Notes: generated by a model not told the origin, from the letters alone. A stretch of 64,000 bases of DNA from Enchytraeus crypticus (GCA_905160935.1 CAJHZI010000649.1:2352501-2416500), one strand, 5' to 3'; numbered from the stretch's first letter, positions 37,647 through 49,334 are shown. Translations and numbers: made by a program.

Positions 37647-38873
37647 GGCATGTTCATTGTCGCATTTCCCTACACGGTGTTCCAGGGAGGTTATTGGGCC
37701 GTGGTGTCGATGATCGTCATCGCCTACGTCTGCTGCTACACCGGTAAGATCCTGGTCGACTGTCTCTACGAGGATGTAGAGTGGAGTCCTGGAGGTCTAG
37801 ATGGTCCTAAGGTCTGGGAGAGAAGAAGGGTGAGATCCAGCTACGTGGCAATAGCCGAGACAGTATGGGGCAAGAGGTTTGGAGGCAGGGTTGTATACGT
37901 TGCTCAGCTGATTGAGCTAATGATAACTTGTATCGTCTACGTTCTTCTCTGCGGCAAACTGATGGATGGAGTCTTTCCGAAGTTTCTGGATCTACCGGCT
38001 TGGGTGATGATCTACACGCTGATTCTACTACCCTGCGCTTTTCTGCGCAACCTCCGTCACGTGGCTATGCTGAGCTTCTGGTGCACCGTGGCCCACCTCA
38101 TCATCAACGGAATCATTCTTGTCTACTGTCTCACTCTGGTGTCTGATTGGCAGTTCAACGCAGTTCAGATCAAGATTGACATCTGGTCCTTTCCCATCTC
38201 ACTCGGTGTCGTCGTGTTCAGCTATACCTCCCAGATATTTCTGCCCTCACTGGAAGGCAGCATGGCCGACAGATCAAAGTTTTCAACGATGATGCATTGG
38301 ACCCATTTCGCTGCTGCAGTCTTCAAAGCTATCTTTTCCTACATCGGATTCGTCACCTTTGGCACGAAAACCGAGGACGTTATCACAAATAATCTACCAA
38401 ATCAGACGATGAAATTGATCGTCAATGTTTTTCTTATCATCAAGGCTCTTCTCTCGTACCCGCTGCCGTACTTCGCTACAGCTGAACTGCTCGAGTCAGC
38501 TTTCTTCAAAGGCCGACCAGAGACCCTCTTTCCCTCCTGCTACGACGAGTCCGGGACAATAAAACTGTGGAGCCTCGCACTCAGGCTAGGTCTAGTTATT
38601 CTTACGATGCTGATGGCCATATTTATTCCCCACTTCATGATATTAATGGGTCTAATAGGCAGCGTAACTGGCAATATGTTATCACTCGTCTGGCCAGCGT
38701 ATTTTCATTTGTCAATTAAAGGTCATAGGCTTAGTTTGTTTCAGAAAGGCATTGATATATTTATAGTTTTGCTGGGCTTGACTTGCAGCTGTTTCGGCAT
38801 GTATTTCTCCACCCATGCTCTGGTAAGAGCCTTTCAAGGTCATGAGTCGAAACCATTTCAAAGGCATTATTAA
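37647..38873 (+). CDS. SLC32A1: Vesicular GABA/glycine transporter VIAAT, exon 2
   Basis: This single exon carries residues 132-539 and the stop, that is, the whole amino acid/auxin permease core. It starts at GGC after the acceptor 'ttgttctag', so the in-frame ATG at 37650 is internal. Recognisable family blocks include 'CCYTGKILVDCLYE', 'RSSYVAIAE', 'LLPCAFLRNLRHVA', 'VVFSYTSQIFLPSLEG', 'MMHWTHFAAAVFKAIF', 'KALLSYPLPYFATAELLE' and 'MAIFIPHFMILMGLIGS', spanning about ten membrane helices. Total length 539 aa compares with about 525 in mammals. I see no frameshift or missing block. A possible AATAAA lies far downstream at 39655. GC is clearly higher than in the flanks, as expected for conserved coding sequence. 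Confidence 0.97.
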   Translation, partial: GMFIVAFPYTVFQGGYWAVVSMIVIAYVCCYTGKILVDCLYEDVEWSPGGLDGPKVWERRRVRSSYVAIAETVWGKRFGGRVVYVAQLIELMITCIVYVLLCGKLMDGVFPKFLDLPAWVMIYTLILLPCAFLRNLRHVAMLSFWCTVAHLIINGIILVYCLTLVSDWQFNAVQIKIDIWSFPISLGVVVFSYTSQIFLPSLEGSMADRSKFSTMMHWTHFAAAVFKAIFSYIGFVTFGTKTEDVITNNLPNQTMKLIVNVFLIIKALLSYPLPYFATAELLESAFFKGRPETLFPSCYDESGTIKLWSLALRLGLVILTMLMAIFIPHFMILMGLIGSVTGNMLSLVWPAYFHLSIKGHRLSLFQKGIDIFIVLLGLTCSCFGMYFSTHALVRAFQGHESKPFQRHY

Positions 38874-39069
38874 TCCTAGTTAATAATGCTATCGAAATCA
38901 CTTTTAAGTGTCATAATACAACAAGATGTCTAATTCTATTGTTAAAACTGGCTCATTGGATTTTTTCAGGTTCATTGAAATCGTTTTTAATACAGCGTTT
39001 TCACACTGACAATTGACTTAACATGTAAATCTTAGTCATCTTACCTACTAACTCTAAACAAAATCTCTA

Positions 39070-39160
39070 TCTATCTCGCTCCCTCTTAGTGCACTGCCTA
39101 CTGGCAGGTTCATAGTGCATAACGCCTCCACTTTTCTCTGTCTTCAGCTTTCCTATTCAT
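39070..39160 (-). repeat. LINE 3'-tail fragment
   Basis: Same tail as 36098-36178 and 30780-30868: 'cttagtgcactgcctac', 'aacgcctccact', 'ctctgtcttcagcttt' on the plus strand. It may lie within the VIAAT 3' UTR. Confidence 0.8.
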
Positions 39161-39809
39161 TTCCATATATAAGTGGGTCTTAAATCAACATTTTTAGTAC
39201 AAAATATATATTTTACAAATCCTCATGTAATCTGAACGCTTTTACGTTTACAAAAGATAGCACACAAACTGACACAATTAGCGCATTTACATGAAGAAGC
39301 TTCCGTCACCGAATGAATTGTCCTGCAAAGGGAATTTATTGTATCCCAGACTTTTGTGATTGAGCTGTATCTAAAACACTTTGCTTTATCGTTGATTACG
39401 TAGCCATTATTACATGTTAGTTATTATGTAACCATAACTTTAATTACCTCAACGCAATGCATATCTCATGGCTACTGCATATTAGTATATATTCTGATAA
39501 AAAGAAATTCAGCCTACATCAATTTGAACGCACCCGACGGATTTATATTTTCAACGCAAACTTTATCGAACACACTGTGCGAATTGTTTGATTATTATAT
39601 ATTGCATAGATTAAATTCTATTTAATCTCTTTTTGGAGATGTTGAAATTTTTTAAATAAATGTCAGTCATCGAATATGTGTTTAGTTAGATCGTTTAGTT
39701 TGATGGAGTGCATTACTGTGAAATTAAACATGTACACGTTTATTTGTTAAAATTTTATATTTTTACTACTTTAGATTTACTACTTTATTTTATTTAGATT
39801 TATTTATTT

Positions 39810-39955
39810 TGTATCTTACCGAAGTCGGTAAGATACTCGACGGCGGATCAGTATGTGCGAGGTTCAAATCCTGGGCTCGCCCGTCACTGACATTGCTTTC
39901 GAGTGAGGAAACTGATGTTAACCGTAGCTTTTTACTTTAGCTTTATATTAATTAT
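39810..39955 (+). repeat. SINE-A, forward copy
   Basis: 'gtcggtaagatactcgac', 'gaggttcaaatcctgggctc' and 'gaggaaactgatgttaacc' are all present. The start forms a small palindrome 'cttaccgaagtcggtaag', suggesting two heads joined in inverse orientation. Confidence 0.88.
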
Positions 39956-41164
39956 TGATACAAGAGCTGAGATCAAATCAGTTCATAAGTTTGTGTGCCA
40001 CATCTGTTGAGAAGCGGCGACCGCGTTCTTTAAACAAGAACTCTACCTTTACCGTGCAGCTTGCCTCAAATGCCTGCAACAAATATAGAAATATGTAGCC
40101 ATTAAATACATTACCGTAGTATACTAATCAACTATAATAAGTATTGTGAAAATATAAAATAATAAATTAAAAGAGGATATTAACATGAATGTGTGCACTT
40201 TATGGCAAAGAGAGTGGCTCTGCACTATCTCGCTTTTATTAAAAACATTATTTAAAAATTAAATTGCTAATTTTAAGCAGATGGCTGGAGAATAATGCCA
40301 TCTGCTGTGGCCGTTCGTCAGGTTTTGAAAGACGCGAACATTAGACTAAATTGAGATGTTTTTGTCCACATTCATGGAACTATTATTAAAACATTATTCA
40401 AATAAACACAGCCAGTCCTTATCCAGTGATCTGACACTGTTTCAGTTTTATAGCCGCTGCAATGTTGATTTACATTCCTACTTAAAATTTGTTTTCTTAC
40501 TTTCGAAAGAGCATATCCTAGATCAACAAGTGGATCCTTAATTAAATGCATATGTGACCTGGATTTTAAGGAATCTGTTGTTCCTCTTACACGTAGTCGT
40601 CGTTCACGACACTCTCGGTTTACTGTTAATCTACTCTTGAGTTGCGTCAACATATCACTCAATAGTCACATATCACGAATATACTCTTGCATTACACGTG
40701 TATTTAATATACTGCAGTAATCTTTAAATCCAGTTGAAGCGCCGAATTGAATTAACTAAGAAAATGCTAGAAATCACTTAGAACCCGACAATGATGCATC
40801 CGCTTATAATCACTTCATGGGACCGGTTGATAAATCGACAGATTCTGCTTCAAGCCAAATGGCTTTTTCGCAGGGAATTCGATGAGTCTACTTCGATTTC
40901 CATCTTCCGCAACATCGTACGGCTCTTAGCTCGGTTGATTTTTCACCGGATAAACTCTCAAATACTTTTCTGAAACGTTTTCATTAGAGCAATTGCAGCT
41001 TGTAATTTCTGTACTTTCTATTTCTGATTTTACCGTTTTAAATGAAATGATAAGCCATCGTTAAAACTTGTTCGCCTGGACCATCGATTAAATAAAGCAT
41101 CATTTTAAGAGTTTTTAATTTTGTGGTTATATAGCCGATACCTGGGATACAAAACGATATTAAT

Positions 41165-41207
41165 ACTTATATATACATGTCAATATATATACATATATAT
41201 AATTATT

Positions 41208-41240
<33 letters not shown>

Positions 41241-41352
41241 ATTTATATATATATATTTATATATATATATATTTATATATATATATTTATATATATTTTT
41301 ATATATATATATTTTATATATATTATATATATATATATATATATATGTATAT
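41165..41352. repeat. (TA)n with regular TTTATA interruptions
   Basis: TA tracts broken by 'atttat' at roughly 14-20 bp intervals, giving a higher-order repeat. The translated Ile/Tyr/Phe runs are not genes. Confidence 0.95.
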
Positions 41353-41844
41353 AATCTAAACAGACCGATTAATTTGATCAGTTAATTAGATGCTAATTAT
41401 TTCTCATTTCTAATTTTGTGAATGTTCAGCGATGATGAAATTAACATTTTGTTATTTACTATGTGTGAAGCTTAGCTGTCACAAGCCAATCAAACAAAAT
41501 TTTATCTAGCTAACACCTACAAGTATACAAGTAGATAACACCCAACTATAAAACTTAACTAACTTTAATGACATGTGTTCATTTGACTAGAGTTGTAGCA
41601 TATAAAATTATGGGCACCAATTTGTATAAAATACTTGTGACTAAAAATTGGAACTAAAGAATTTGAAATTTACTCTGGTGTCATTAATCAGTAGTGCTGG
41701 AATTGTAAATGTTAAACTAAAAGCTCTAAAATGCAGATAAGTATTTCATGTATGAAGTTTAAAACTTTTAATTTAACTACTTAGAAATAGGTATGACAGT
41801 ATATTAAATTATTATGAAATAATTAATAGCTATGCTAATAAATT

Positions 41845-42090
41845 GAATGCCCTGGTAGCGTAGTGGTAAGCGGAGAGAGCTCAGAAATGTAAAATCATTA
41901 GGTTTTAAATGAAATTGAACTCTCGTGAGTTTGATTCCCGGTCGCGCTGATCTGAGACTTAAATCTCGGACATTCACAGGACTGCTTATATGGAAAACGA
42001 ATTAAATTGCCTAACGGTTTACACATGTGGTATTAAAAGTGCTATATATCAACATAGTTGATCATTTCACTATATTGCGTGTTTACTTTA
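41845..42090 (+). repeat. SINE-B, full forward copy
   Basis: Head 'ctggtagcgtagtggtaag' (A box), 'cgtgagtttgattcccggtc' (B box with one change), 'cggacattcacaggact' and the complete 3' half through 'gttgatcatttcactatatt'. Confidence 0.87.
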
Positions 42091-42879
42091 AATTAAACTA
42101 TTACTTTACGCAACTTAAATTTACGGCTAAATTACTTTTAGAAGGTAGACTAATACACTTTAAACTGAAAACAAGTTTTCAGCCAGTTTTGGTACTGGTT
42201 GAATGGCTGAGTGGATTATATGAACAATTAGGCTACTGTCAGATATTCCGAGGTCAAATGGTTGGAATCAGAACCGGGGGTGTTTTAAAGTGTCTCTTAT
42301 AGTAGGCCCTACTAAACAGAAATTAAACTGAGCTTTACAAGATAACGTAAAATGATGACGGCTTGTCCAGCGTAATAGATTTTTGTCTATTTTCATCGTT
42401 ATAAGCTGAGAAATTATATATACTTGTAAAGATAACCTAAACAGAACAAATAGAAACTGTTTAATTCATTCTCTACTGATCAATCTTCAGCCGTTCCATC
42501 GAACCACACGGTGATCTGAGCAGCTGGACAAATATTAACATTTTCCCTCAAGTCACAATTTTGATCCTTAACTTCATGGACAGTTTACTGCGGTAATTAA
42601 AAGATATATCGTTGATGATATTTATTTGAATGTAAAACGGTGGCTTTATTATTAAATTATTTAATGAAACTTAATGCATTTTAACCTTGTAAAGCCTGAA
42701 TGGTACTATGATATTAATTTTATTGCAAGGTAGAACAGAAGAAATGGAAAAGTAAACTGAATTTAAACTGTCATGGGCCACAACTCGTTCTCAAAATTGA
42801 TTTAGGCAGAGTGACATAATAACTATATACAAGTATATAAGTGTTTCGTATTTTGAAGTGTTTTTGTAAAGTGTTTTGC

Positions 42880-43190
42880 GGGGCTAGATTTAGTGCACTT
42901 AGTTAAGCTCCGCGTCAACTGAACGAAGTTAAGCTCCATCGCGCCCGGTTTGTAGGCTTATTTTGTGAGCGACCACCTTGGAAGACCGGGTGTTGACAGC
43001 TTTCAAATAAAAAATCCCGAGCGTGTTTGAAGATTATTCTTAAATCCGCGCCGGATGCACCAATAATTAAAAGGCAACGATTACTAATAAGTAACAACCA
43101 TGGAGAGGATTGGAGGAAATAATGAAAACTACATAGCAACAACTGAAGAAAGGAAACCATGTAGTACATGTGGTATGTCATGTGTGTAAC
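42880..43190 (+). repeat. 5S rRNA-derived SINE, copy 1
   Basis: The core reads 'gaacgaagttaagctccatc', 'gcgcccggtt', 'gtgagcgaccaccttggaag' and 'accgggtgttgacagcttt', matching the box A to box C region and 3' end of eukaryotic 5S rRNA. A non-5S leader ('gtgcacttagtt') and a 3' body ending in 'acatgtggtatgtcatg' are shared with the copy at 56.5 kb, so this is a SINE of the 5S-derived (SINE3) type and not a 5S gene. A 'gtaggcttattttgt' block replaces the usual 'tagtacttggatgg', so the internal promoter is damaged. Confidence 0.82.
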
Positions 43191-43625
43191 AACACAAACA
43201 AAAAGACTTCATGACAATTAATGTTCTCATATAAAGTTGACAAATCATTGTAATCCAACAAAATAGCGGTTGCTGCGTATGACAAAGTGTATCAAAGGAA
43301 AATATTGTATTCTTTTCATTTAACAATGTTGCCATTTTAAGTACTTAATTGATGAGTCATTTAAAAAGAAATAACCGAGGAAGGCACCAATAAAAATTTA
43401 AAGTATATTAGCACAGGCCTACCATCAAAATAATAACGACTTTCACTGTTAAGCTAAAACTACACGAAACTTTTATATTTTAAAAAATTGCATTTTTCAT
43501 TTCATTTAAAGATTCTCTCTAGGGTCTCGACCATCTCATCTGGGTTCCCATTCCAAATATATTAACAGCTCAGATCCCTTACAAAATGCTGTACCTAAAG
43601 GCCTATGTACCTCATATTTACATAA

Positions 43626-43875
43626 GAATGTCTTAATAGCGTAGGGGTAACGTCAAGAATTAAATTTTAAATGACAGATGAATTACATCTCAGGTGAATT
43701 GAACCCTCGGTGGATCAAATCCCAGCCGCGCTGATCTGAGAGTAAAATCTCGGACATTCACTGGACAGGTTACACGGAAAATGGTCTAAATTGCTTAACG
43801 GTTTAAGCATGTGGTATTAAAAAGTGATAAGTATCAACATAGTTGATCATTTCACTATAATGCGTGTTTTTTTAA
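43626..43875 (+). repeat. SINE-B, full forward copy
   Basis: 'aatgtcttaatagcgtagg', a B box altered to 'cggtggatcaaatcccag', and the complete 3' half 'gtggtattaaaaagtgat' to 'ataatgcgtgttt'. Confidence 0.87.
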
Positions 43876-44910
43876 TTTGAATTTATTTTTAACATTAATA
43901 AGCTTTTGCTTATGGCCTCTAGACTCTCTTTGTAGTTCTACAGCTATTTTTAATTAAAATTAAAGTGTTATAGTTTATATTACAAGATATCTTTGGCGTA
44001 TAGCCTAATCTTCTAATTATAAGATCTCTCGCTCTCTCTTATAACAGTCTTATTGCTGTAGCCTTTGCACTCTATAATTCATCCATATCAAATTTGAGAT
44101 ATAATAATAATATAGCAATAACCTTCAACATTTTCAATAGCAGAGTCATAGCCGGTGACCGGTCTTTGAGACTGATTTGCAAATTCCTGGAAGAGAACGC
44201 GAACTTGATCTGCATCACTGATATGATCATAAAATCAAAATGTTTTCTTTTACTCGAGTACGGATGTTGATATTGATCGGACGAGAGGTAAATATAAACA
44301 AAACAAATTATAGATTATTTTATACTTAACAATAGTCGGGTAGATAAAATCTCACAATAGTGATACCCGGACATTTAACGTGTAAAGCTGAATTTTTGTT
44401 TAGTTATAGAGGATGTTAAGGACTACTCGTATGAAAAGTTCCCCGTTTCTAGGACTCCGGGGAAAAAGTTATAACCATTCTAAAATCGCTGATTTTGTTA
44501 AAGAATATGGTCATTAAAAAGAACAAAAACAACCTCATATTTGGTTATTTTTGAGCGATATAGTAAGCTTTTGCTGCAAGTTTGGAAAATTAGACAATAA
44601 ATTCTAATTGATTTCTTGCTTAGACGTTATCAATATGTTTATTTAAATTGTGTAATTAGATATAAGTAATTAAAATTTAGAACTAATTAATTTCGGAACT
44701 GTATTTCGTTAAATATAGCTAATGAATAGTTTTAATTAACAAATTCTTAGATTATTAATGTAGGTATTAATAAAATTAGTTACAGTTATCCAGGGATTAA
44801 AAATCAACTAATTAAAGCTCTTGAGAGATGGCTGAAGAATTGCTAGAGAAATAATTTCCGGAAAATCAATGCGTTAATTGTGTTCTATATGCAACTGATG
44901 TTGATGAATC

Positions 44911-46506
44911 ATGAACCGATCTGATAGAACTGATCTGACTGTTATACAATCTCAGGGGTTTGACACACTATTAGAAAGTGCTCTTTCACGCAATGATAAT
45001 GAACTCTTACATCATCAAACATGTTGTGATCAGCCAGTTGTAGTGCTCAACAGTTGCAGAAAGCCATACTACAAAAGAAAAAATAACAAACTTAAAACAA
45101 AAAATCAGCAACTGGAACAAGATGCAATAAATGATTCTATAGGAAAAAAACTTTGTTCATCTATGATTTTTAACTGGAAAATGCAATGCTTGTTTTGCTT
45201 TGAATTATCAGATCAATGATCAAAAGGAATACAATACAGCAATGTCAATAGAACTGCGAAGCACTGTTCAAGAGCATTGCCGAAGAAAGAATGATAACTG
45301 GGGATTTGAAGTCATGGAACGAATGGAAATGTGTTGTGATTTAGTGGCAGAGAGCCATATATCACAATCTTTGTTATTTGAAATTTGTCAGCAGCAGGGC
45401 TAAGGAAGGTCCTGGTACGGGGACTATACACTGACCTAGATTAAATGAAGATTATCAATCAGTATATTTTGACTTGCGAGTGGTTGGGAGAGAACTGTGA
45501 ATGAGATCTATATACAATACAAGATGTAGTTAAGTGAATGCAAGGTATAACTACAGATGGCAATGCTTATTCTGCAAAACATCTGAAGCGAAAGCTTGTT
45601 GAGCACTATGATGATCACATACTGTTTGCTGAAATATCTGGTGAAAAAATGTGATTTGTTTCCACAATTTTAGCTCATACTTAATTAGTGAGAAGTGGCA
45701 TATGGAGAGGAAAGATGAAATGTCAGATGAGAGTAAAAGAATCATAACAGTGGCAGCTAAATTGATTGCAAATGAGATCAGAGAATTAGAATATGATATG
45801 AATGCTTATCTGCCAGTAGCTATCTATTATTGAGCACAGGAACTACTTTCTTCCTCTTCAGCATCAGCTTCTCAGATCATTAGCACCGTCAACCAATAAG
45901 CAAAATAGCATTTAACTGAGTATCATTCAAGCTGCACGGTCACACTCAATTCTTGTACCGTTGCTTCTCTGTTTGGGTGTATCAGTTGATCACTTGATAG
46001 GATCCAAACCATTAATTGAGCAGCTGGCACATTTAGGTTTCTCTGTGTCATATGACGAAATTTCACGATTCAAACAGTCCACTGTAACTTTGAATCCTTC
46101 TGATATGAATATTCACCCATATCCTGAGGTATTTACACAATGGGTTGCAGACAATGCAAACCATAATGTTGCTGCATTGGATGGCACAGGTACTTTTCAT
46201 GTTATGGGCATTATAGCCGCTTCCACTGTGCTAGTTGCTAATACTGAGCAAGATAATTTAATGCCACTGGCACATAATTTGAGACACCTTAAGGCCCATA
46301 AAATAATTAGAAATAAAGCCATACCCATTGTTCCAATCTTCCAAACGCCTATGTACAGTTTGACCACCATGACATTTAAACCACTGTGCCAGCTACTTTT
46401 TCCAAGCACATTGCCATCAATTGCGAATTTGGGTTTGGTTTGGCATATGAACTGGCTGTGTAAATATAACAATCACTCTATCAAATCGATTTTTTATCAC
46501 TTATAG
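44911..46506 (+). pseudogene. Broken transposon-encoded protein with a 'VADN-NHN-LDG-GTFH' block
   Basis: Fragments in several plus frames read one large protein. Near the start is 'FDTLLESALSRNDNELL' (from 44956), followed by a Cys/Lys-rich stretch ('NSCRKPYYKRKN'). A middle fragment at 45200-45403 is broken from the next by stops. The longest piece (45961-46506) has 'LLCLGVSVDHLIGSKPLIEQ', 'LGFSVSYDEISRFKQS', 'WVADNANHN', 'LDGTGTFHVMGIIA' and 'IPIVPIFQ'. I recognise this order from large uncharacterised proteins widespread in marine invertebrate and cnidarian genomes, probably transposon-encoded; I do not know the catalytic mechanism. At least three frame breaks show it is dead. Confidence 0.75.
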
Positions 46507-47269
46507 ACTTTAATCCATGTGATGAGATTTGCTTATACTCTGCACTTCTACATGTCATGGACAGTGGTTCAACCAAAAATATTCTAGGAGGGCTCAAATT
46601 TTTTCATTACTGCCTTCGGCCCCTGAACTGGGGCCACACTGAACCTACTAGCTTACTAGCACATCCAGTATCCCACTAGCTTACCTCCACCAATACCCAT
46701 ACTACAGTCAGGGACATTGGTAGAAAAGCAATTTGTGTGTAGGGAGGATCATTTTTTCACTGACAGGCATAAAGTAGGGGGTGAAGGGGGGCACAGGAAG
46801 GGGTTAATACACCCTTCCCCAAAGGAGAACATTTTTGTAATTTGTGAGAAAACTGGTGGACTATCAGTGCATCTTAGAATGAATATAGTTAATTATATTT
46901 CTTTTTTGTATTTTTTTGTAAATTTTTTTTGTAGAATTTTTCAATAACATATCAAATCATATCAGTCCAATTATTATTAATTAAAAAATCATTAATTATT
47001 CAATTAAATTATTATAAATGGTCTAATTATGGTTATTAGACCATTTGTACTGAAACTACTGAAAACGCTTCGTTGTTCTGCTGGTGTCATAATTAAACTT
47101 TCACTTAGCATAACCAGCCCATTTCCTATCCCTTCCCTCCCCTGGCCAAAAACCCTGCAGATCTGGATGAATTGCAAGTAACCTAAGTTGGGCTGGGACT
47201 CGGGCTAATTGTGCCACTGTTCATGGACCAAGCGTCAAAGCACATGTAATCTTAATATCATCCTTTTTA

Positions 47270-47350
47270 TGAGAGGCTTCCATACTCTTCCAGTCACTGA
47301 TGTGCTATCGAGCAAGAAACTGACATTAAATTTGGCTTTAATTTTTGGCT
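47270..47350 (+). repeat. Diverged SINE-A tail
   Basis: 'cagtcactgatgtgctatcg', 'agaaactgacattaaatttg' and 'gctttaatttttggcttta' resemble the SINE-A 3' tail. It lies inside the 3.3-kb transposon. A second similar tail is at 49665-49735. Confidence 0.5.
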
Positions 47351-47609
47351 TTATCTTTATTTGTTGCAGGCACATGATTAATACTTCATTTGCTGAGTTT
47401 TGTAGCCCTACAATAATTTTTTAACACCTTGAAAATCTCTCGAGAAAATAAAAATTGTTAATTGTTTAGTTTTTTTGGACATAACTTTTATATTAGTAGT
47501 GCTATGAATGGGGAACTTTATATTTGAATTCAGCTCAAAATTCCGCTTCCAATGAATATAAATTTGGCTTTACACGTTAAATGTCCCGGTTTTTTAATTT
47601 CTACCCGAC

Positions 47610-48521
47610 TATAAATTATTAACTTTATTCAAGACGCTGCTGTATCATGTCCAGTCAGTCTAGATTAGCTTGAAATCTTAAACTCTAGAGGTATGAAGCT
47701 CGTGTTAAGAGAGGATAGTATTCTAAATATTGCTATGGATAAATGTCAAAAATGAAGGATATGAATAAATGCACTAGCGGTCTGTAGTTATTTACATCTT
47801 ATTCCACAGTTAATGAATTTCGATTGACGCGTAATATTATTGTAAATAACTGACGTCTATTGTTTTATTAGTACATACTTGGATTGGTTTTCCTAATATC
47901 GATTTTGTACCTCTATGACCAAACTTTTTATGAGACAAACTAGTGAATCAGAATATGAGAGTATGATTAGTGAACGCGCTACTGTTTTAGTCACTGCTTG
48001 TGCTTCAGAAACTTGTACAGTGAAGAAATATGTTTGAGAAACTTGTACAGTGAAAAATATGAACTAAAGAATTTGACAGCTCTTTAATTGTGATGTTAGT
48101 GCTAGCTTCTACGATTTTCATGACTAATACATCAAATTCTAAATGCGGTAATTAACAAATTTGGAAAATAATTAATATATAACATCAGCTTCAGAAGTGA
48201 TTTAGTGAATCAGTGAAGCCGCAGAGTAGACTGGAGTTGGATTATTTTCCTGGAACAAATGCCTTTTGTAGCCTGTGTGCTAAAATTCCTTGAAATTGGA
48301 ATCTCTTTAAACCTCAAGATTGACTTCTGCTTTTCTCTTATTTATGGGATATAAGTACCATACTATTTTACAGCCCCTAAAATGTTAATTTAATTGTTCC
48401 CAGTCATTTTTGAAAAATTAAAAATATTAATGCAGTTTAATGTTTATTATTATCATATACTTCAAGACTAGTTAGCATGAAAATGTACAATGCCATGAAT
48501 GCATGCTTTTTTCTATTTCAG
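47610..48521. other. Non-coding stretch upstream of the unknown two-exon gene
   Basis: No exon is assigned. It must hold the promoter and a first exon or leader of the gene at 48522 if that gene is real, because that exon starts at a splice acceptor. The sequence between 48190 and 48345 is less AT-rich than its neighbours and is a candidate leader. Confidence 0.5.
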
Positions 48522-48745
48522 ATGAATACTGCAGGCACAAAAAGAATAAAGTTGAGCTTAAAGGTTCAGCGCAAAGTGGATGCTGCAGAAAATACTAGTT
48601 GTGTTGATGGGATAAAAGGAAGCAATGAAGAGGAAGTAATAAGAACAACAGCTGTTGATGTCTGCAACAGGAAATCTTCCTGTGCCTCTGATTTGCCTAA
48701 TGTTGACATTAGCTGTTCGACTGATGATGCAGTGCAAGTGGACAG
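48522..48745 (+). CDS. Candidate exon of an unrecognised gene (N-terminal part)
   Basis: A coding-like exon between a strong acceptor ('ttttttctatttcag') and a donor AG|GTACTT at 48746. It encodes 74 codons starting with ATG directly after the acceptor: a basic start ('KRIKLSLKVQRKVD'), then a polar acidic stretch with several Cys. It ends in phase 2 and can join the exon at 50735 as Asp-Arg without a stop. Codon use is mixed and there is no repeat structure. I do not recognise the family, and no membrane segment or signal peptide is visible. The ATG may be the true start (leader spliced on) or internal. The whole call could be wrong if the frame is open by chance. Confidence 0.5.
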
Positions 48746-48883
48746 GTACTTGCTTCATATACTGCTAGAGGCGTTATCGTTGTACAACAAGGTGATCCCT
48801 ACTGCACAGGACTGATTAATTTGAATGATTACAATAGTAAGAATTAAAAATAATAGTAACCTTCTATATTTAGAAGTTACTCT

Positions 48884-48960
48884 AATAGTGCACTGCCAAT
48901 TGGCAGGTCCAAATTGTGTAACTCCACATATTTCTATCCTCTGTCGCTCTCTTCATATCA
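48884..48960 (-). repeat. LINE 3'-tail fragment
   Basis: 'atagtgcactgccaattggc' and 'ctctgtcgctctcttc' match the reverse of the LINE tail at 30.8 kb, more diverged than the copies at 36.1 and 39.1 kb. Confidence 0.65.
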
Positions 48961-49334
48961 ACTTATGAATTAAGCTTTGTAGCCATCCTCTTTTATATAC
49001 AATACTGGATATCCTCTTACTAAGTGTGTTTTTTTAACAATGTGTACTTGTGTTTATTGCTTTCTATACTGCTATTTGTGTGTGTATAAGTTTTCTATTT
49101 AATCTAAGTATAAGCTTGTCTTTTGTTAGTATTAATTTGTACAAGTTTGTCAGATTTCATGTCATAAACGAATATACATGTACATGTCTTATATGCATTG
49201 TATCCTGTCTACTGTCTAGTGTTTATTAAATTATCCAAACTTATAATTATTGATCGACATTTGTTTTGAAATAATTACAATTGTTAAATAATTATTACAC
49301 GTGTTGTGTCTGGGTTGCACGTGTCGTGTCGTAG

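Larger units (their letters stand above)
38874..44334. other. Non-coding region downstream of VIAAT
   Basis: The VIAAT 3' UTR should start here. Contents: a reverse LINE tail (39070-39160), SINE-A (39810-39955), a (TA)n/(TTTATA)n tract (41165-41352), SINE-B (41845-42090, 43626-43875) and a 5S-derived SINE (42880-43190). A tRNA-Leu-like string at 42190-42290 ('ggctgagtgg' and 'aatcagaacc') is too weak to call. No exon is supported. Confidence 0.8.
44335..47609 (+). mobile_element. 3.3-kb DNA transposon with terminal inverted repeats, decayed
   Basis: The left end begins 'gtcgggtagataaaat' and the right end, read on the minus strand, begins 'gtcgggtagaaattaaaa'. Both then contain 'gacatttaacgtgtaaagc' and, further in, 'aagttccccg/at'. 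The imperfect inverted repeats reach about 100-130 bp. The element is flanked by TA on both sides, consistent with a TA target duplication, although 'ata' on the left and 'tat' on the right leave the length uncertain. It encloses the broken transposase-like gene at 44911-46506 in plus orientation and appears to be one insertion of 3275 bp. I cannot assign the superfamily. Confidence 0.78.

Noticed and set aside
42915-43190. A functional 5S rRNA gene
   Set aside because: The middle of 5S is replaced and the flanks are shared with another dispersed copy, so it is a SINE.
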